A DNA stretch of 43,119 nucleotides from Helochares maculicollis. Taxonomy: Eukaryota > Arthropoda > Insecta > Coleoptera > Hydrophilidae. How positions within the stretch are numbered: the stretch's first letter is position 1; the number at the start of each line of letters is the position of its first letter. This document shows positions 1 through 12,394 of the stretch, in pieces. A program made the position numbers and the translations under genes. The notes beneath the pieces are model-generated. The model searched no databases, was not told the DNA's origin, and worked only from the letters and a program-made list of their open reading frames with translations. The stretch covers positions 1 through 43,119 of the forward strand of contig JAWQRO010000322.1 of NCBI GenBank assembly GCA_033557835.1, in the 5' to 3' direction.

Positions 1-81
1 TTGTGTAAAAATAAAATAATAACTAAATAATTAATTAAGGAGGCCTCACCTTGAAATACAGGTTGATATGGCTGATAATGA

Positions 82-82
<1 letters not shown>

Positions 83-115
<33 letters not shown>
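83..115. repeat. TA dinucleotide microsatellite
   Basis: An uninterrupted run of alternating A and T about 30 bases long, seen directly. It is a simple-sequence repeat with no coding content. Confidence 0.9.
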
Positions 116-118
<3 letters not shown>

Positions 119-314
119 CAATTTTTAATACAAATTTAGGATATTCGCAATACCTTATATTTAAAAAAAGTAAATACTACTATCAAGTAGTGCCTCATAG
201 TAATCGCTTGTAAAATCATAGAGTATTGGAGACATTTTTAAAGATTAAATTCATATCTACAATATGGCTCCGATTTGATAGTGTAAATTCTCTAAATTAA
301 AATAAAATTTGTGC

Positions 315-720
315 ATGTAAAGTCCTACTTCCTTATTTTGACATAACTACTTGCTTTAAATATGGCATTCTCACAGTTAAAAAATAGCACTGCCGGTGCT
401 TCGACCATGTTTTCGTCGCATTTAAGACGTGCACGAAATATGAACTTGAAAGCTCTAGTTAAGAACTAGCTTACTTGAAGAAATCTCAAAATTGTGTAGG
501 TAAACATGCATTTTCGGTAGTCTTACAAAAGCTGATACGATTTTGCGATAATAGCCGTAAGGCAAATTTCATCGTTTCATCTCGAACGGTCTGACCGTTA
601 TCGTGTTTACATACACACATTCTACATACAGACACACACAGATAACCTCACGCACCTTCAGACATGCCAAAAATGGATTCAGGGACCCTCAAAACGTGAG
701 GACCCGTATAAATCTCGAGG
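315..720 (+). repeat. Dispersed repeat copy 1, probable non-LTR retrotransposon 3' tail
   Basis: This stretch aligns by eye with 29231-29720 in the same orientation. Shared blocks include GTAAAG..CACTTCC-like, GTGCAC.AAAT, GGTCTGACCG, TGTTTACATACACACA, CCAAAAATGG, ATGGATTCAGGG and AAATCTCGAGGTC. The two copies differ by many substitutions and small indels, so both are old. No reverse transcriptase is visible nearby. Assignment to the 3' end of a 5'-truncated non-LTR element is inference. The match ends after GAGGTC, whereas the other copy continues into a short hairpin tail. Confidence 0.65.
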
Positions 721-3700
721 TCAAATGGTAAAGTTGAAGAGCCCAAGTAAACTATATGATGCCATGCTCATAACTTTATGAAAATGCTCGAGGTAGTGTT
801 TTTCAGTCTCTTTGAGAGCCGATATTTCGGTGCTTTGGGCGTAAGAGGGTTATTAGCTCTTAAATTACTCCCTAAACAGGAATCTCGAGGCGTGCTAATG
901 TTTTGGAACGCGCCGAGTGTATGTGCCTAAAATACCGCTGATAACTAGGTTATCGCGCAGGATGTTAAAGTAAAATGGTTCAATAAAAAATGAGACAGTA
1001 ACGCCTAAAATTCAAATGTTAATTAAATTTGTTGACCAGAGAGCATCTTCTTTGTCCATTCCGCATATATTATCCGCAGGGCGTGACAACATACCTAAGT
1101 ATACGAAATGACGTAATCTTTTAAATGTTCAACGGCCATGTTGTATTCCTACGCGTAATGTCATTAGGAGCAAAATGTAGTACCACTGAAAAATCGATAA
1201 TTATCAAGAAAGTTTGAATCAAATAGCCTCGTGTTTCAGATAAAATCCCTAAATATTTCCGCGTAGAAGCCATTTTTTGCAAAAATGTTGCGCAGAAACT
1301 TCGTCTGAATATGTGGAACAACTACCTATTTGCAGGTTATACTCGGAGATTCGGTTAGTGCTGTGCGGACCGTCAAACGTTTGTTTATATCTATGGTGAC
1401 GCCCCTGCCAGCATAGTCTGTGTATGTGAGTGCCGAATTTCATAGATTTCCCCTTTATTATTTAATGGATTACATCTGTCTCTGATAAGGTAAGTTGGCT
1501 AACAAAGTAGGATTGATTAAGTTGATGCGAGAAAAGGGTTAACATTTGCGTAAATTCACGTAAACAATCAGGTAGTTTGCAATTAAGAAAACCTGAAACC
1601 TGATTTACAATAGGGAAAAGGTGCACAATTTGAAACGGTGTTTATAATGTAGCGGAATTAAATGCAACAAGCGTTCTCTTTAAATAAATAAATAGTATTG
1701 GCGGTATTTAAATTGTGCAGAACATGTTGCTGAAATATATGCATATATTCTGATTTCCATATTTATGCAAACAGTTTCGTTATAGAATTGTGCCCAGCTA
1801 AAGTTTATTTAGAATGCGAGGCGAATCAACTATATGTAGTACTTTTACGGAATTGCATTGTTGCTTTTCATTTTAGAAATGCCGGATTTAATAAATTTGC
1901 TGGAAGTTGCAGAGTTGCGAATAAATAAATCAACCTGGATAACTTTTAATTGGCTTACTAATTACTGCTGTTAATTTAATAAGTTTATTGCATTGAAACT
2001 TTGCACGTTCTAAGTATATTTTATGTATTTCTACTCTAGGAGTTGCGAAAATTGCGGATTCGATTGATATTTAATTCATTTATTTATATTTTTACATTGA
2101 GGTCATACTGTTTCAAGTTTGAAGTATTTGTTGGCTTTTTCTGCGAGCTTTAATACCTACAGTTGGTGTCGACAAGTTAAATATTAGCTGTAGATATCCT
2201 GAAAACTATTTACCAATCCTATTTCACAAGCAATAACAGCACATTTGTTTGACATTCGCTTCACGCCAAATTGAATATGCCGAAATGTTGCTTTATTTTT
2301 CATGAGCATTTAAAATCAAAATGGCATTTCATATAATTGGTTTTAGATGAACTTTGCATACGTATAGTTTTTATTGTGTGCGGGGTTGTAGAATTTCCAT
2401 TTCAATTCAAAGCTAATTCATTAAAACGTCGATTTTATGAAGTAGCTCGCAAATTAAATCAAACATCTATTTCAAATCGTTGTTTGAAGTTGAAATCTGT
2501 TTGAGTGTATCAGTTTCAGCTACTCGAATTAGGCCAAATACAAATACAAATACACTTTGTATAGGAAGTATGTACAGATAAATAGAAACGAGGCACAAAA
2601 TGCAGAAACTTCAAATCTGAAGCACGGATTTTTTAATACGTACGGTATAACAATATTTTCTCTTTATTTTTACACACTAAATTTTTATTATATCAAATGA
2701 AAATTATTTAAAAAATTATTAATATGGGGATAATTTTTTTCGTATCAGTAAACGAGATATTAGCTTGCAAACATTAGATTTCTTATATTTCGCATTCTTG
2801 TAGGTGTACAACTTTAGAAATTATTCATTGTAATTTTATGAAAGATTACATTCAGCATACCTTGAAGTGTGTTAAAACATTAAAGAGGCAAGTCTAGAAA
2901 AGCACAATGCAGAACAGGAAATATAGAACGCAAGGGAAATAATGGTATATTTATAATTGACGATAATGCGGAATACATTTAGTAAGCGAGCAGAATTTGT
3001 TATAAGGAATGGGCATATAAATTTTCCCAAAGTTCATGACTTATTTAAAACAAAAACTGCTTGCCACATTAAGAGGTTACAGTGGAAGGAATTTGCTGAT
3101 ATATTGATGCGTCATAGCTTTAACTGCTCCCATTATATGAAATTCTCTGCTATGTCCCCAAAGAGCTTATTCTTTAATTTCATAAATTTACTTCGATACT
3201 GTTGATCCACCAATATATAAAATCGGTCTTTAACCTTTATTGGCGTTTTAATGAAGCCTTAGTCTAGATCGTCTATCACATCGAAGCAGCAAGAAGCCCA
3301 GAGAATATTTTTACCTAATAAAATTATGTCGGTGCAATCCCAAAGTTATATATGTAAATATACGCGCACTCACCAGCAAATTTAAACCACTTAGATGTAA
3401 TGTACATTGTTATTTATAACGATTGACCTTCTATTAATCAACTAACCCGATTGCTTTAAAAGCTTGAGTATCATTGTTTTCTCGAAATTAAAAAAACGCC
3501 CTGTTTCCATGCATGTTGAAAACTGGTAACACATGAAAAATTATATGGAGAATTTCCTTTTGCTGATAACATCAGGTGACAATGACATTTAGCTTTGTTA
3601 ATACCAGCCGTAATTACGTTAATGATTTCAACGACTAAGCACGCAAATGTTGTGCATGCATTAAGGTCACATCGTGAAAATATGAAAAAACCTCTCAAAT

Positions 3701-5132
3701 CTCATTTCTTGTACTTCGTGCGAAATCTTAGTTTTGATATAGCCACGAAACGTCAAACTAAAGAGCTAAATAATCAATAAATAAATACTATTTTGTAATT
3801 CGGAAACCTATAACAAGTACTAATACGATATAGTTCCGAAAATTAATATTAAGTTGCAACTCTATTAGGACGAGAAAAATAAAGACGTAAGAATAGAGAG
3901 AGGAAATGAGGAGTACGGGAATAATGGGTTCCACTGGAAATTTGACTGCAGAAGTCAAATGACAGGAAGAGCGACTTTTAGACAATAATATATCGGTACA
4001 GTTTTTAATGATGCAAAAATTACTGCCGTAAATTCGCGGATTGGTGATTTCATTGTGCTATTGTAACTTGCAAAGCACAACGGGTTAACCGCTATTTTAA
4101 AGAAATGCAATGGCCGCAATGATATCATAATTGTTATTCATTGAGTCTAAAAGCTGTCCACTAAGCTTCGTATTTACGAAAATGAATAATCGGAAGGTTA
4201 GTCATAACCGTGGTTAGATAATGAAAACTACGCCTATATCATTGCAGAAAAATGCGGTTAACAAATTATAAACACTTTTAAAGATCAAACATGCCGCCTG
4301 CTATCATTTCTAAATATAAAAGAGAATACAACGGTTTATATGATGGCGATGGTGAACTCGCATAAGGGCTATCCGGGCTTCACGCGCACTCCATTCAAAA
4401 TCAGTCATGTTTAGCCCAACAAAAATAAATTTAAATTTCGTGAATAATACACAATAAAATTCATACATAGTTTAATACTAAAATTTGTTAAATAAATTAT
4501 GTTGTGGAAACAGCAGCCAAATATTAAACAAATATTAGCGTTTGAACAGCCAATTTTAAGCTGTTATAAAAGCCACTTTGGAGTTTATTTTTAAAAAGAA
4601 TTGCGTTAGTAGCAAATTCAAAACATAAAATCTTAAAAGAACGAGCCCAATTTATTGCTAATTAACTCGAACGCAATCGCCAGAAGTAATATCTCGAAAG
4701 CAAAATTAAAATTTTACAGCAATACTTCGGTAATTCTTTCCGAAGAATTTTGTGGTGTTTGCTTCGCATCGAATTTTAGTTAAACTGCAGATTAAACGTA
4801 TGCACCCACACGTTTTGGTTCATCCGAGTGAAGTATAAAATATGTTTTGCTTCGTATCTATGATCTTTATAAAAATATCCATTCCAACACATACAGAAAA
4901 CCAGTTTTATCTACCGAAAGTTGGGTTAGACTTGTATACTTATGCATATGCATGTTTTCATGCTAATACTGCAAAAACCTTACATACACAATCGAAGCTT
5001 CTAATCCTAAAGGGGAAAAATCTCTAGTAAATGTGAAAATAGTTTACTTCCCATAACTACATTTGGAGAAACTTGACCTTCTTTCTATTTATACACCATT
5101 TATGTATAATAATAACAGCTTGAGCATTTGTT
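721..5132. other. AT-rich upstream region, no gene seen
   Basis: Only short unrelated open frames of up to about 80 codons occur here. They lack recognisable domains and splice-supported continuation. About 780-960 is somewhat richer in CG dinucleotides than its surroundings, but I recognise nothing in it. The region could hold enhancers or 5' untranslated exons of the coracle gene. That cannot be decided from sequence alone. Confidence 0.5.
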
Positions 5133-5164
5133 GTGTGTGAATTTTTTGCTCTGCTTAAAAATAG

Positions 5165-5414
5165 GATTATGAAATTTAGCATGGACAGTTTCCAAATGAT
5201 ATGCTTCCTTGAATTTATAGCCATTGTAGATATTATTCTCACGATTAGTTGTGCTTCGGCTCCATTAAAACAAGTACAAAAAACGACAAGCCAGAGAGAA
5301 ATTGAAATACATGGTAGGAGGAAGGACATGTGCGAAATGAAAATTAGGCATCATCTTCTAAATTTATCCGGCAGTAAAAAGCTTTTAAATCTATATAATA
5401 GCGTTGTCGTTTAG
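5165..5414 (+). CDS. Possible exon for a small secreted peptide precursor
   Basis: An acceptor-like site ending in AG at 5163-5164 precedes an ATG at 5169 and an 81-codon frame ending in TAG at 5412-5414. Residues about 9-26 are hydrophobic and end in C-A-S-A followed by P, like a signal peptide with its cleavage site. About 30 residues later comes a dibasic GRRK, then D-M-C-E-M-K-I-R-H-H-L. That stretch lines up with the start of mature vertebrate parathyroid hormone at E4, H9 and L11, with several similar residues between. A possible donor (GGCA then GTAAAA, about 5374) suggests the coding exon may stop early. The frame is short and lies in AT-rich DNA, so chance is a serious alternative. 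The hormone assignment is inference only. Confidence 0.25.
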
Positions 5415-6780
5415 ACTTGGTTAATTTTTAAAGCTGACAGATTTATAAATATTTTGTTTGCATATTCTAAGTATCGCTCTCTAAAAATGTTTGGAATAAT
5501 ACGTTAGATTTCCATGAGGCGAAATAGGAAGTCGCTTTACCCAAAATTTGCCCTAATCATTTTTGTATACAGCTTTCCTCAACAAACACCTAAAGTAGAG
5601 CGAAGCTCTAGTTCCTAGTTGAGAATCTACTAGTTTAACATTTGCAGCTTTGGGTATGATTGCTTTTACTTTAAAATTAATAGTACAAAATAAATGTCGG
5701 CCGTTTTCTATGTACAAATGATTCGAGGGTAATTTCATATAGACTACAAAAATTGTTTTGCCTGATTGCACGTAATATCTGGTCAGTATAGTTTTTTTTG
5801 TAGTTATAGTGTTTTCTGAAAGATTAACTTACAAGATAAGAACAACGCCGTCTAGTCTAGGTTTCAGCGGGTAACGAACAAAAATCGATTACTCGTATTA
5901 AACTACCCTTCGCACCCAACGATGTCCTGTTCACAACCAATGTGGCCTTTATGATCTTTTTCCATAAATGTGTGTCAACTCTGACATGTAATACTCATCC
6001 CCTTTGTGTGGTTTTAGTAAACTGAGATCGGAACGGTCATTGCCCTTGTAGGGATAGTCATTTCAAAACAATTTTTCCAAGGGACCCGTTTTCATTTCGC
6101 TTTTATAGGTCTTTCTATACAAAATGTGTGTTATTCTTGCCACAGCCGTATTGGTGTACAATTTTCTAGAGGTTAAACAATCATTAGTTTTAAAATTTTT
6201 GTTCAAAAATTGTTGAAGCGTTTTTAGTAAATTATTCCCATTAATCTTGTTGTTTTGTTGTCTCAAGTGAGTTCAACATTAAATTAGGTCGTGCTATTGG
6301 TGACATCATAATAAATATTGCTATGCAGCACTCTATTATTAGACATATTTATGTTTAAGTATAATACGCATTTTTTTCTTGCATGGTTGAAACTAGTCGA
6401 CTTTTGACGATTTTATTGTAGATATACTTTGCAATACATGTATAAGTAACAACCTGTATTTTAGCCACTAAGCTATCTTTGTCTTCAATATATTTTTAAA
6501 TTTTGCATTGACTTGGGCACAGCGATTGTTTACAATATGAAACTCGGATAAGTTAGTAGATTTATGTTATAACAGCTGTATACGTTATGCAATGCTAAAA
6601 ATGGGTTCGCATGAAATTCTCCTTCATATGTTGTGCATGCATATGAATGTTCAAAATATTATGTCATATCTAACAGCTTTAATTAATATCTTACTTACGA
6701 ACGGTGCACGAGAGGATTAAAATATGTATAAGCTATGCGAGTGAAATTCTCTTATTTCTACACACTTATGTTTCTTTGTT
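5415..6780. other. AT-rich upstream region, nothing recognised
   Basis: No open frame with recognisable protein features, RNA gene or repeat was found here. The antisense frames of about 70 codons lack any family resemblance. Confidence 0.5.
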
Positions 6781-6784
6781 TATT

Positions 6785-7254
6785 AATTTAAATAAATCAA
6801 CGCAGTCTCTTTTAAGGGTGATGTAGTCTGTTCAACGCTTCTCTGACATTTCCATAGCTTTTCTCTTGAATGTTTGGTCTCAAAATAGGTTTCTGTTTCG
6901 GCGATCATCTCTTCATTGGCCCACACCTGTCTTCGGAGGGTATTTTGAGGTCTGTGAACAGTTAAAGTCGCTGGTGGTCAAGTCTGGCGAATACGCCTGG
7001 TGCGTAAACAAAATTCTAAGTGTATTTTGTGGTGGCCAACAAGTTTAACGCGCCGCGTTGTCTTGGTTAAAGAGCACTTTTTTCATGTTCATAGGGGGTT
7101 GTTTTGTCGCGATTACCGATTTCAAACGCTCCATGTAGCAATTACTATTTATGGTGTGACCTCTTCTATACCAATAAAATTCTAGGTGCATCTTAAAAAT
7201 ACAAACGCCAAATTCTTGTCGGCTGAATGTTGCGTTTTGGGCCATTTTGGACAA
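6785..7254 (-). pseudogene. Broken mariner-type transposase, C-terminal half
   Basis: Read on the minus strand, the order of motifs matches the C-terminal half of mariner transposases. First comes G-H-T-I-N-S-N-C-Y, then E-R-L-K-S-V-I-A, then V-L-F-N-Q-D-N-A, which carries the second catalytic aspartate (about 7045-7170). N-E-E-M-I-A-E-T-E-T-Y-F (about 6890-6940) follows, and finally S-E-K-R and a degenerate C-D-Y-I-T-L-K ending. At least two frame changes and stop codons break the reading frame, so no active enzyme can be made. The N-terminal DNA-binding half and terminal inverted repeats were not found. This is a fossil insertion upstream of, or inside the first intron of, the coracle gene. 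Confidence 0.7.
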
Positions 7255-8700
7255 GGTGGTTTATTATCCTTAATACATACATCATGTAGGTACATGTTAA
7301 ATGATGTTTTCCCCATTTTGACAAATTTGGACTGCACTTATTTAAAAGAATTTGGGTCGGTAACCAATATTTTGAAATAATTGTGTAATCTTTACACTAT
7401 CATTAACCATGTACACAAGGTATCATGAAATGAAACAAGAATCCAAAACTTTAATGACAAATTATGGGCCCGTCATAGCCATAGCGATTTTGAAAACGTT
7501 ATTAGCAATATTAGCTATTCATTTTTCTTGGTTTGGAGGACCCTCGTCTTCTGTAAGCTCCACACTTGAGCAATCTAGTGTTCTGATTAAGAGGATTCGT
7601 CACACATCGTTGAAAAAATCCTGAAATATGCACCAACTAGCCTGAATACTTTGGAATACTTATAAGGAAATGTAACATATATGTTTAAGCTTAAACCTTA
7701 ATCAAAACATTTCATTCTAAACTTACTCTTTTTTTCCAATTAACACTGATACTTCTGCTGTTTGTATACAGTACAATTTCTTGGTAACTCAATTTGATAT
7801 GTAAGGAATTTTGTCCTTTTATATATTCTAACTGTTGTTGCCTATATGGCGAATCCTGACTGTTTCCCTGTTGCACCTGCATTACTGCTGGCCATACGTG
7901 AACAGGTAGGTGTGTCCCCTCTACCGGTCTATTTTGCTGATGCATACACATAACCTTGTGAGCTGAGACTAATGCCTAGACATAAATATTATCGTCACAA
8001 CAGACATGTGTAATTAGAGCCAAGTTTTAGATTAAAGAAATGCAGATTATGGTTCATTTGTTAATCTATCGTTCCTATAAATGGAATATCAATTGATTTA
8101 TAAGTATTGTTTACGCTTTGTGAACTAGCGGTTCTGGGAGGATATTTAAGCCTTTTCAGTAATTTGAAAAATAATGTAATTTATATGAGCAATTTCAGAT
8201 CTGTTCACTGATTCTCTGCATCTGCATCTACAATTGGAATACTATCATCGACCTATTTATATGTACTGTCAATTTTAACTGATTTTAGAGACGACTGATT
8301 TTATTTAAATTTAAAGAAGTGATGGCGATGAGATATCAAGTTAGTCGTAAACTTCCTAACTACAAACCTTTAAAATCTAAAAGAATTAATAACAAATTTA
8401 CTAACAATAGTAAACTGCGCAGAGTAACATAGCGTGCCTATCCGAGCTAAAATTCAATGCTGCAACAATTTGAGGGAATTCAGGGTGTTTTATCAATAAC
8501 AAACCGGAAATCTGAACGCTGCAGAACTATACGTAAACCTTGACGTACCTACTCGGTTTTATTTGCAAAAGGGTCCTCATTTATTATTGAATGTCCGCAT
8601 GCTAACCTTTTCGTAACTTTTCTAAAATATAACAATGGACTATAAAAATCGTCATTGTATCATTTACAAATGAATGACATGCGATGTTGCATGTCCTGTG
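7255..8700. other. Upstream region, no gene supported
   Basis: A 71-codon frame at 7409-7624 has a hydrophobic stretch but no family resemblance. A 79-codon antisense frame at 7712-7951 is glutamine-rich at its start, also unrecognised. I call neither a gene. Confidence 0.45.
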
Positions 8701-8706
8701 GAACGA

Positions 8707-8760
8707 TATATAAGGCCAGAGCAGTCTGAGCGACGCCTAGTCTGCAGCGTAGACCAAAGA
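8707..8760 (+). promoter_or_regulatory. Candidate TATA-type core promoter
   Basis: TATATAAG at 8707-8714 is followed about 25 bases later by an initiator-like CTAGTCT at 8738-8744. The next hundred bases are noticeably less AT-rich than their surroundings. The spacing fits an arthropod core promoter, which could serve an untranslated first exon of the coracle gene 2 kb downstream. A possible donor (CCAA then GTAGAT) is near 8853. This is inference from short motifs, so a chance match is possible. Confidence 0.25.
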
Positions 8761-8859
8761 ATTCCGCCCACAGGTTGTTTGTTAAATTGCCTGGAAGATA
8801 GGACGAGACGGGATGTGTTTCCAAGCCCAATTGAATGAAAATGGCTTATATCCAAGTAG

Positions 8860-10732
8860 ATAGCTATAAAGTTTTTTATTCATTTTTTCTTTCTAGGAAA
8901 TTTTCCAACCAATTGATTGAATTATGTTTTGTGTAAATTGGGACCTTGCCAGATGGAGCATCTTAATCTATTAATAATTAAAATGGATGGTTCTAAAACT
9001 ACACAACGGCTTATGTAGTTGTAGTGTTTGCCATACATTTTCACAAAACAGCACCTTGTATTCATTATATTTATAAATATTTTGTAATTCGAGCCACTTG
9101 TTGAAAATTTGATCTTTGATGCCACTTGTTGAAGGTATTATTGGTGGTCTCATCAGTATGAACATTCATATTTTTAATTTTGTGTGAACATATTAATTGC
9201 AATAAGAAATATTAATTTCATTATATTCTAGTAGGAAAAGATTCCTATTAACATGTTCATGCATTATTTCTCGTTTCACATGCAATTTATATAGGTCACA
9301 TTCTCGCATAGTCAGATGCGCAGCGTGTTGCGAACCACGGAGTAGCTGCGGATGGTAATTGTGTCTAAATTTGGCATCGCCATTTTCCATTCCGCACAGA
9401 AAATTGCACAGCGATAAAGACCAGAGCGAGTGGGACAAATTAGATTAAATCATCAAAGTGGTTGTCCATTAGTCCGTAATGCAGTGCGCTTATTTAACGG
9501 ATAGGGACTTCCACCTAAGAAATTTTGAAGCCAATCATTTTTCAATCGCAACTCGCTCGATTTAATTAACTACTCATTGGCTTTTACTTTTTACGGCCAT
9601 TGCTTACTAACTGGTTGTGCTCGAGACTTTTAATTTTAAACCTCTATTTTCAAATGGCGTCGCGTTATATTTCCAAAAAGATGCACAAAATACTTTATCC
9701 ATTAATAAAATTGCAGTTATCTAATTAGGTATGAATTGATAGCTTGTATATAGTAATTTATTTACAAGCGCATTAAAGGGGTGCAGCTTTCTCCAAGTCA
9801 ATTTGCTTTTATTAGTCTTGTTCCCTATCTTCTATGTGCACATGTCTCTTAAATAGGGTGTGAATATAAAACACTCCCCTCTTATGCCTAGCAATCCCTC
9901 TATAAGTAAAGGCCAACTCTAATGCTTAATAGTTGTACATATTATTAAAAATTCTCATATCACATTAAATGTGCATGATTCATAGCTTTGAAATTTACTT
10001 ATCGCTGCTTATCGACTTTTGTGAAAAAATGGTAAAACATTAGTAGACACGTTGTAGACATTATACTCTTCAGCTTATTAAATAAAACAACAATGATAGC
10101 ATTGTGGTCGTTTAATACGTCTATTATTAAATAAAAGATGATTTGGTTTCGCTTTCAGAGGTTGTTGGCTTCTTTGGAATGATATTCACATCACTATTGT
10201 TTTCTCCCTGGCTGCGAGGCCAATAAAATTCCTATATAAATGCAAACTGTAACTAATTAAAGTGCAAAATGTTCGTTTGCAAACTTAAATAATTCATTTG
10301 TAAATTTATTTTCTCCATCCACCGGAAACTTTTCAGTTTCTCTCTTAGTGGGCATCACTAATTGAATAAATTGCGCACTAATTGTCTAAATCACGCCTGC
10401 GAACAAATTATGCAATATGGAATTTCAGTACAAAATTTGCGCATTGAGCATTTTATAGAAGAAGCATTTTCAGTGGGATGCTGCGGTGAGACTACGCTTA
10501 AAACGAAAGAATTTTGCGATTATATTTTGAAAATCGTAACAAATATTTTTGTCTTGTTGCCAACGTATTGTCTTATTTGTTGCTAATATGGTTGCATATG
10601 CTTGCAGTTTAGTCTGTTCTATACATAGAATATCGAAAGCAACTAATAATCACCCTTTCATATGAATGACAAAGCCCCCACAATTTCAATTTAATGTTTT
10701 AACACTCTACATTCATTTTTTTTTGTTTTCAG
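8860..10732. other. Probable 5' flank or first intron of coracle
   Basis: The stretch is AT-rich and has no recognisable coding sequence. About 9290-9440 is locally richer in CG and may be regulatory or an untranslated exon. It ends with a strong polypyrimidine tract and the acceptor AG at 10731-10732 that opens the first coding exon, so at least its last part is intron. Confidence 0.5.
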
Positions 10733-10746
10733 ACTGTTAGGCAAAG

Positions 10747-12394
10747 ATGCCTGAAAAAAATATGGCGGTCGAGAATGAAAATGCATCACCTGCAAAAAAG
10801 AGTAAGCCTTCTCCAGTGGCCAGGTCTGGAAACACTCTGGCCCAGATTACCATGCTAGATGGTACAATTTTGGACATTCATATCGAGGTAAACTGCCCAT
10901 AAGTTTCCATTGACAATATATTCTCACTAATTTGCATAAATACGTTATTCAAAACTGTTATACATTGCTATCAACATAGTATTTCAAATTGTAGTTCTTT
11001 GAATCCGCATATTTTTAAATTATATTACACAAAGTAAAAAGTTCTCAGTGTTTTTCTCATTATTTCGATGATCAATTTAGCACAGTTAGAAATTTTGAAG
11101 TCGGAACATTATTTTGTTTACTCTATCAATGCAATGCTTTCATTTTAGAGGAAAGCCAGAGGTGTAGACTTACTTAACAAGGTATGTGAAGCAATAAATT
11201 TAATTGAAAAGGACTACTTTGGCCTTGTGTATGCTGATCGGCATGATCCTCGTAATTGGTTAGATCTTGATAAGAGGATAGGAAAGTTTATGAAAGGTAT
11301 GTCTACAGTACTTTAAAATACTGCTCACGTAATTTCAATGAGTTTAAGCAAATCACATGAAAAAATACTTATCCAAAAATCGAATTTTAGCTGAACCATG
11401 GAAATTTAGTTTCGAAGTGAAATTTTACCCTCCCGATCCAGCCCAACTTCAGGAAGACATAACACGCTACCATCTATGTTTGCAAATCCGCAACGATATT
11501 TTAAACAATCGATTACCTTGTTCTTTTGTAACTCATGCCTTATTGGGTTCATATTTAGTTCAGTCTGAATTAGGTGATTACGATGCTGATGCAATGGGTA
11601 AAAACTACCTTCGAGAGTTTAAGTTTGCACCAAATCAAACTCAGGAGCTTGAGGACAAAGTTATGGAGCTACACAAAACCCACAAGTAATTATGCCTTAC
11701 AATTTATATTTTATTCATTTATTTGACTTATTTCTTATGCACTGAAAAAAACATTTGTATTTGCAGGGGTCAAACACCAGCTGAAGCCGAGCTACATTAT
11801 TTGGAAAATGCAAAAAAATTAGCTATGTACGGTGTAGATCTTCATCCAGCTAAAGATTCTGAGGGCGTAGATATTATGCTTGGTAAGTTAATTTGAAAGT
11901 GCCTTGTAGGCACAGCACTTTATTCGTTAAAATTTCTAGGGGTGTGTGCATCTGGGCTCTTAGTCTACCGGGACCGTTTGAGAATCAACAGGTTTGCGTG
12001 GCCAAAAATTTTAAAAATTAGCTATAAACGTCATAATTTCTACATAAAAATTAGACCAGGTGAATTTGAGCAATTTGAGTCGACTATTGGTTTCAAGCTA
12101 GCAAATCACAGAGCAGCTAAGAAACTGTGGAAAACATGTGTTGAACACCACACATTTTTCAGGTTGGACATTTATTTATATTTTATTGAACGATTAATTT
12201 GCATATTATTTTCTCATTAAGGCTTATGTCACCGGAAGTCAACCAAAAATCCTCATTTTTACCTCGATTAGGATCTAAATTCAGGTACTCTGGTCGTACT
12301 CATTATGAAACCAAGCGTACTCCAATAGATAGACCAGCACCACAATTCGAACGATCACTTTCTGGTAGACGATTGGCATCTCGTAGCATGGACC
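10747..12394 (+). CDS. cora: Coracle exons encoding FERM and FERM-adjacent domains
   Basis: Six exons (10747-10887, 11149-11296, 11391-11685, 11767-11882, 11940-12162, 12222-12394) encode residues 1-365. Diagnostic FERM motifs are visible: F-Y-P-P-D-P-A-Q-L-Q-E-D-I-T-R-Y with Y-L-C-L-Q-like H-L-C-L-Q (lobe 2 entry), H-A-L-L-G-S-Y, A-E-L-H-Y-L-E-N-A-K-K-L, and in the F3 lobe F-A-W-P-K-I-L-K-I-S-Y-K-R with F-Y-I-K-I-R-P. The lobe ends in V-E-H-H-T-F-F-R. The next exon gives the FERM-adjacent segment, G-S-K-F-R-Y-S-G-R-T. This part is the membrane-receptor-binding module and is close to fly coracle as I remember it. No residues look damaged. Confidence 0.95.

Noticed and set aside
7409..7624. 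71-codon plus-strand frame with a hydrophobic stretch
   Set aside because: No family resemblance or supporting splice or regulatory signals. Such lengths occur by chance.
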